In this document: positions 6,454-7,488 of the stretch, piece after piece | How positions within the stretch are numbered: the first letter of the stretch is position 1 | How the letters are laid out: each line of letters opens with the position of its first letter | NCBI GenBank assembly: GCA_030693565.1 | Contig: JAUYAJ010000327.1 | Location: 1 to 7,488 of the forward strand | Origin: Rubrivivax sp. | GTDB lineage: Bacteria > Pseudomonadota > Gammaproteobacteria > Burkholderiales > Burkholderiaceae_C | Length of the DNA stretch: 7,488 bases | Reading direction: 5' to 3' | Notes under the pieces: model-generated | The model's input: the letters and a program-made list of their open reading frames with translations, nothing else | Databases searched by the model: none | What the model was told of the DNA's origin: nothing | Position numbers and translations under genes: made by a program

Positions 6454-7445
6454 TGGCGGCGCCGCTGCCAGGGGCTCGCTCGCCCGTCAGCCGCCTCGCG
6501 CTGGCGCTGACCGCCGCGCTCCTGGCCGCTGCCCTCGCCCTGCCCTGGCTGCTGGCAGCCATGGACGCCGACTACTACCTCAGCCTGGCCAGCCGCATCC
6601 TGGTCTTCGCCATCGCTGCCACCAGCTTGAACCTGGTGCTGGGCTATGGCGGCATGGTGTCCTTCGGCCACGCCGCCTTCGTCGGCCTGGGCGCCTACAC
6701 CACCGGCATCCTGATCAGCGAAGGTGTGCCCTCGGGCTGGCTCCACCTGCTGGCAACGCTGGGCGTGACCGTCATTGCCGGGCTGCTGATCGGCAGCATC
6801 TCGCTGCGCACGCGCGGCGTCTACTTCATCATGATCACGCTGGCCTTCGCCCAGATGCTGTACTACCTGGCCAACTCGGTGAAGGCTTACGGCGGCGACG
6901 AAGGCCTGAACATCCGCACCCGCTCGCAGTTCGGATTCGCCGGCTTCGAGCTCGACCTCAAGGACCCGCAGGTCTTCTACTTCGTGGCGCTGGCAGTGCT
7001 GGTGGGCGCGCTGTTCCTGCTGATGCGCTTTGTGCCCTCGCGCTTCGGCCGCGCGGTGCAGGCGCTGCGCGACGACGACGTGCGCGCGGAGGCGCTGGGC
7101 CTGCCGACGCTGCGCTACAAGCTGATCGTCTTCGTCGTTGCCGGCGCGCTCGGCGGCATCGCCGGCGCGCTCAGCGTCAACCTCACCGGCTACGTCAGCC
7201 CCGGCGTGCTGCACTGGACGCAGTCGGGCACGCTGATGGTGATGGTGATACTGGGAGGCGTGGCCCGCATCGGCGGCGGCGCGGCCGGCGCCGCGGCCTT
7301 GCTGCTGCTGCAGGAAGTGCTGTCGGCCTACACCTTGCACTGGGAATTCTGGGTCGGCTGGCTGCTGCTGGTGGTGGTGCTGTTCGCCCGCCAGGGCCTG
7401 ACCGGGCTGGCCGCCGACCTGGCTGCCAAGGTGATGCGCCGATGA
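6453..7445 (+). CDS. livM: Liv-type ABC transporter inner-membrane permease (LivM family)
   Basis: A 330-residue hydrophobic protein of the LivM family. The N-terminal 40 residues hold one hydrophobic segment. Then come SLNLVLGYGGMVSFGHAAF (58-76) with GLGAYTTG (78-85), the family signature; SLRTRGVYFIMITLAFAQM (117-135); GGDEGL (147-152); the ATPase-contact loop SRFGRAVQALRDDDVRAEAL (196-215); and MVMVILGGVARIGG (262-275). Near the end FARQGLTGL corresponds to the usual terminal segment of these permeases. It forms a heterodimer with the LivH-type protein. Its ATG shares one base with the TGA of livH (TGATG at 6451-6455), and its own TGA overlaps the ATPase start, so translation is probably coupled. 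No separate ribosome site is evident, which fits re-initiation. Some longer forms in other bacteria fuse the ATPase to the C-terminus; this one does not. Confidence 0.92.
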   Translation: MAAPLPGARSPVSRLALALTAALLAAALALPWLLAAMDADYYLSLASRILVFAIAATSLNLVLGYGGMVSFGHAAFVGLGAYTTGILISEGVPSGWLHLLATLGVTVIAGLLIGSISLRTRGVYFIMITLAFAQMLYYLANSVKAYGGDEGLNIRTRSQFGFAGFELDLKDPQVFYFVALAVLVGALFLLMRFVPSRFGRAVQALRDDDVRAEALGLPTLRYKLIVFVVAGALGGIAGALSVNLTGYVSPGVLHWTQSGTLMVMVILGGVARIGGGAAGAAALLLLQEVLSAYTLHWEFWVGWLLLVVVLFARQGLTGLAADLAAKVMRR

Positions 7446-7488
7446 CGCCGATGCTCGACGTGCGCGGCCTGAGCAAGCGCTTCGGCGG
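7442..7488 (+). CDS. livG: Liv-type ABC transporter ATP-binding protein (LivG family), 3'-partial
   Basis: Only the first 15 complete codons plus two bases are in the window: MTPMLDVRGLSKRFG, with GG of the next codon. The pattern L-x-V-x-G-L-S-K-R-F-G is the usual first strand and the start of the A-loop region of ABC ATPases of the LivG type; the Walker A motif would follow to the right of the edge. The start ATG overlaps the livM stop (ATGA at 7442-7445). A second in-frame ATG at 7451 is possible. The gene order binding protein, LivH, LivM, then ATPase is the standard order and supports LivG, with a second ATPase (LivF) expected beyond the edge. Confidence 0.8.
   Translation, partial: MTPMLDVRGLSKRFG

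Overview
The window is very GC-rich, with G or C at almost every third codon position, and its gene content (LysR-type regulator, two-subunit Rieske oxygenase, Liv-type ABC importer) fits an environmental betaproteobacterium of the Burkholderiales. The phylum-level guess comes from codon bias and general gene style, not from a search, and the genus cannot be read from the sequence.

Layout. Positions 2-1123 (+) hold the end of a gene for a beta-propeller-like protein of unknown function; it is probably 5'-truncated by the window edge. A 122-base convergent spacer follows, then a LysR-type regulator on the minus strand (2178-1246). A 119-base divergent intergenic region (2179-2297) contains a clear 13-base palindrome, a plausible operator. 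From 2298 to the right edge everything lies on the plus strand as one compact operon: oxygenase alpha subunit (2298-3590), oxygenase beta subunit (3605-4282), periplasmic substrate-binding protein (4320-5516), two Liv-type permeases (5536-6453 and 6453-7445) and the first 15 complete codons of the ABC ATPase (7442-7488). Gaps are 14, 37 and 19 bases, followed by two stop/start overlaps, which suggests co-transcription and partly coupled translation.

How it works together (inference from gene order and families). The regulator probably senses an aromatic acid or a metabolite of it and controls the divergent operon. The importer would bring the aromatic substrate into the cytoplasm, and the oxygenase would hydroxylate the ring as the first catabolic step. 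The substrate is not determined. No electron-transfer reductase or ferredoxin, which such oxygenases need, lies in the window. It may lie downstream of the transporter or elsewhere.

This is a recognisable aromatic-catabolism locus rather than a wholly new system. The points most worth checking are the physical coupling of oxygenase and importer, the missing reductase, a long N-terminal extension on the beta subunit, and the operator candidate. No RNA genes, mobile elements, CRISPR arrays or gene-free stretches over 300 bases were seen.
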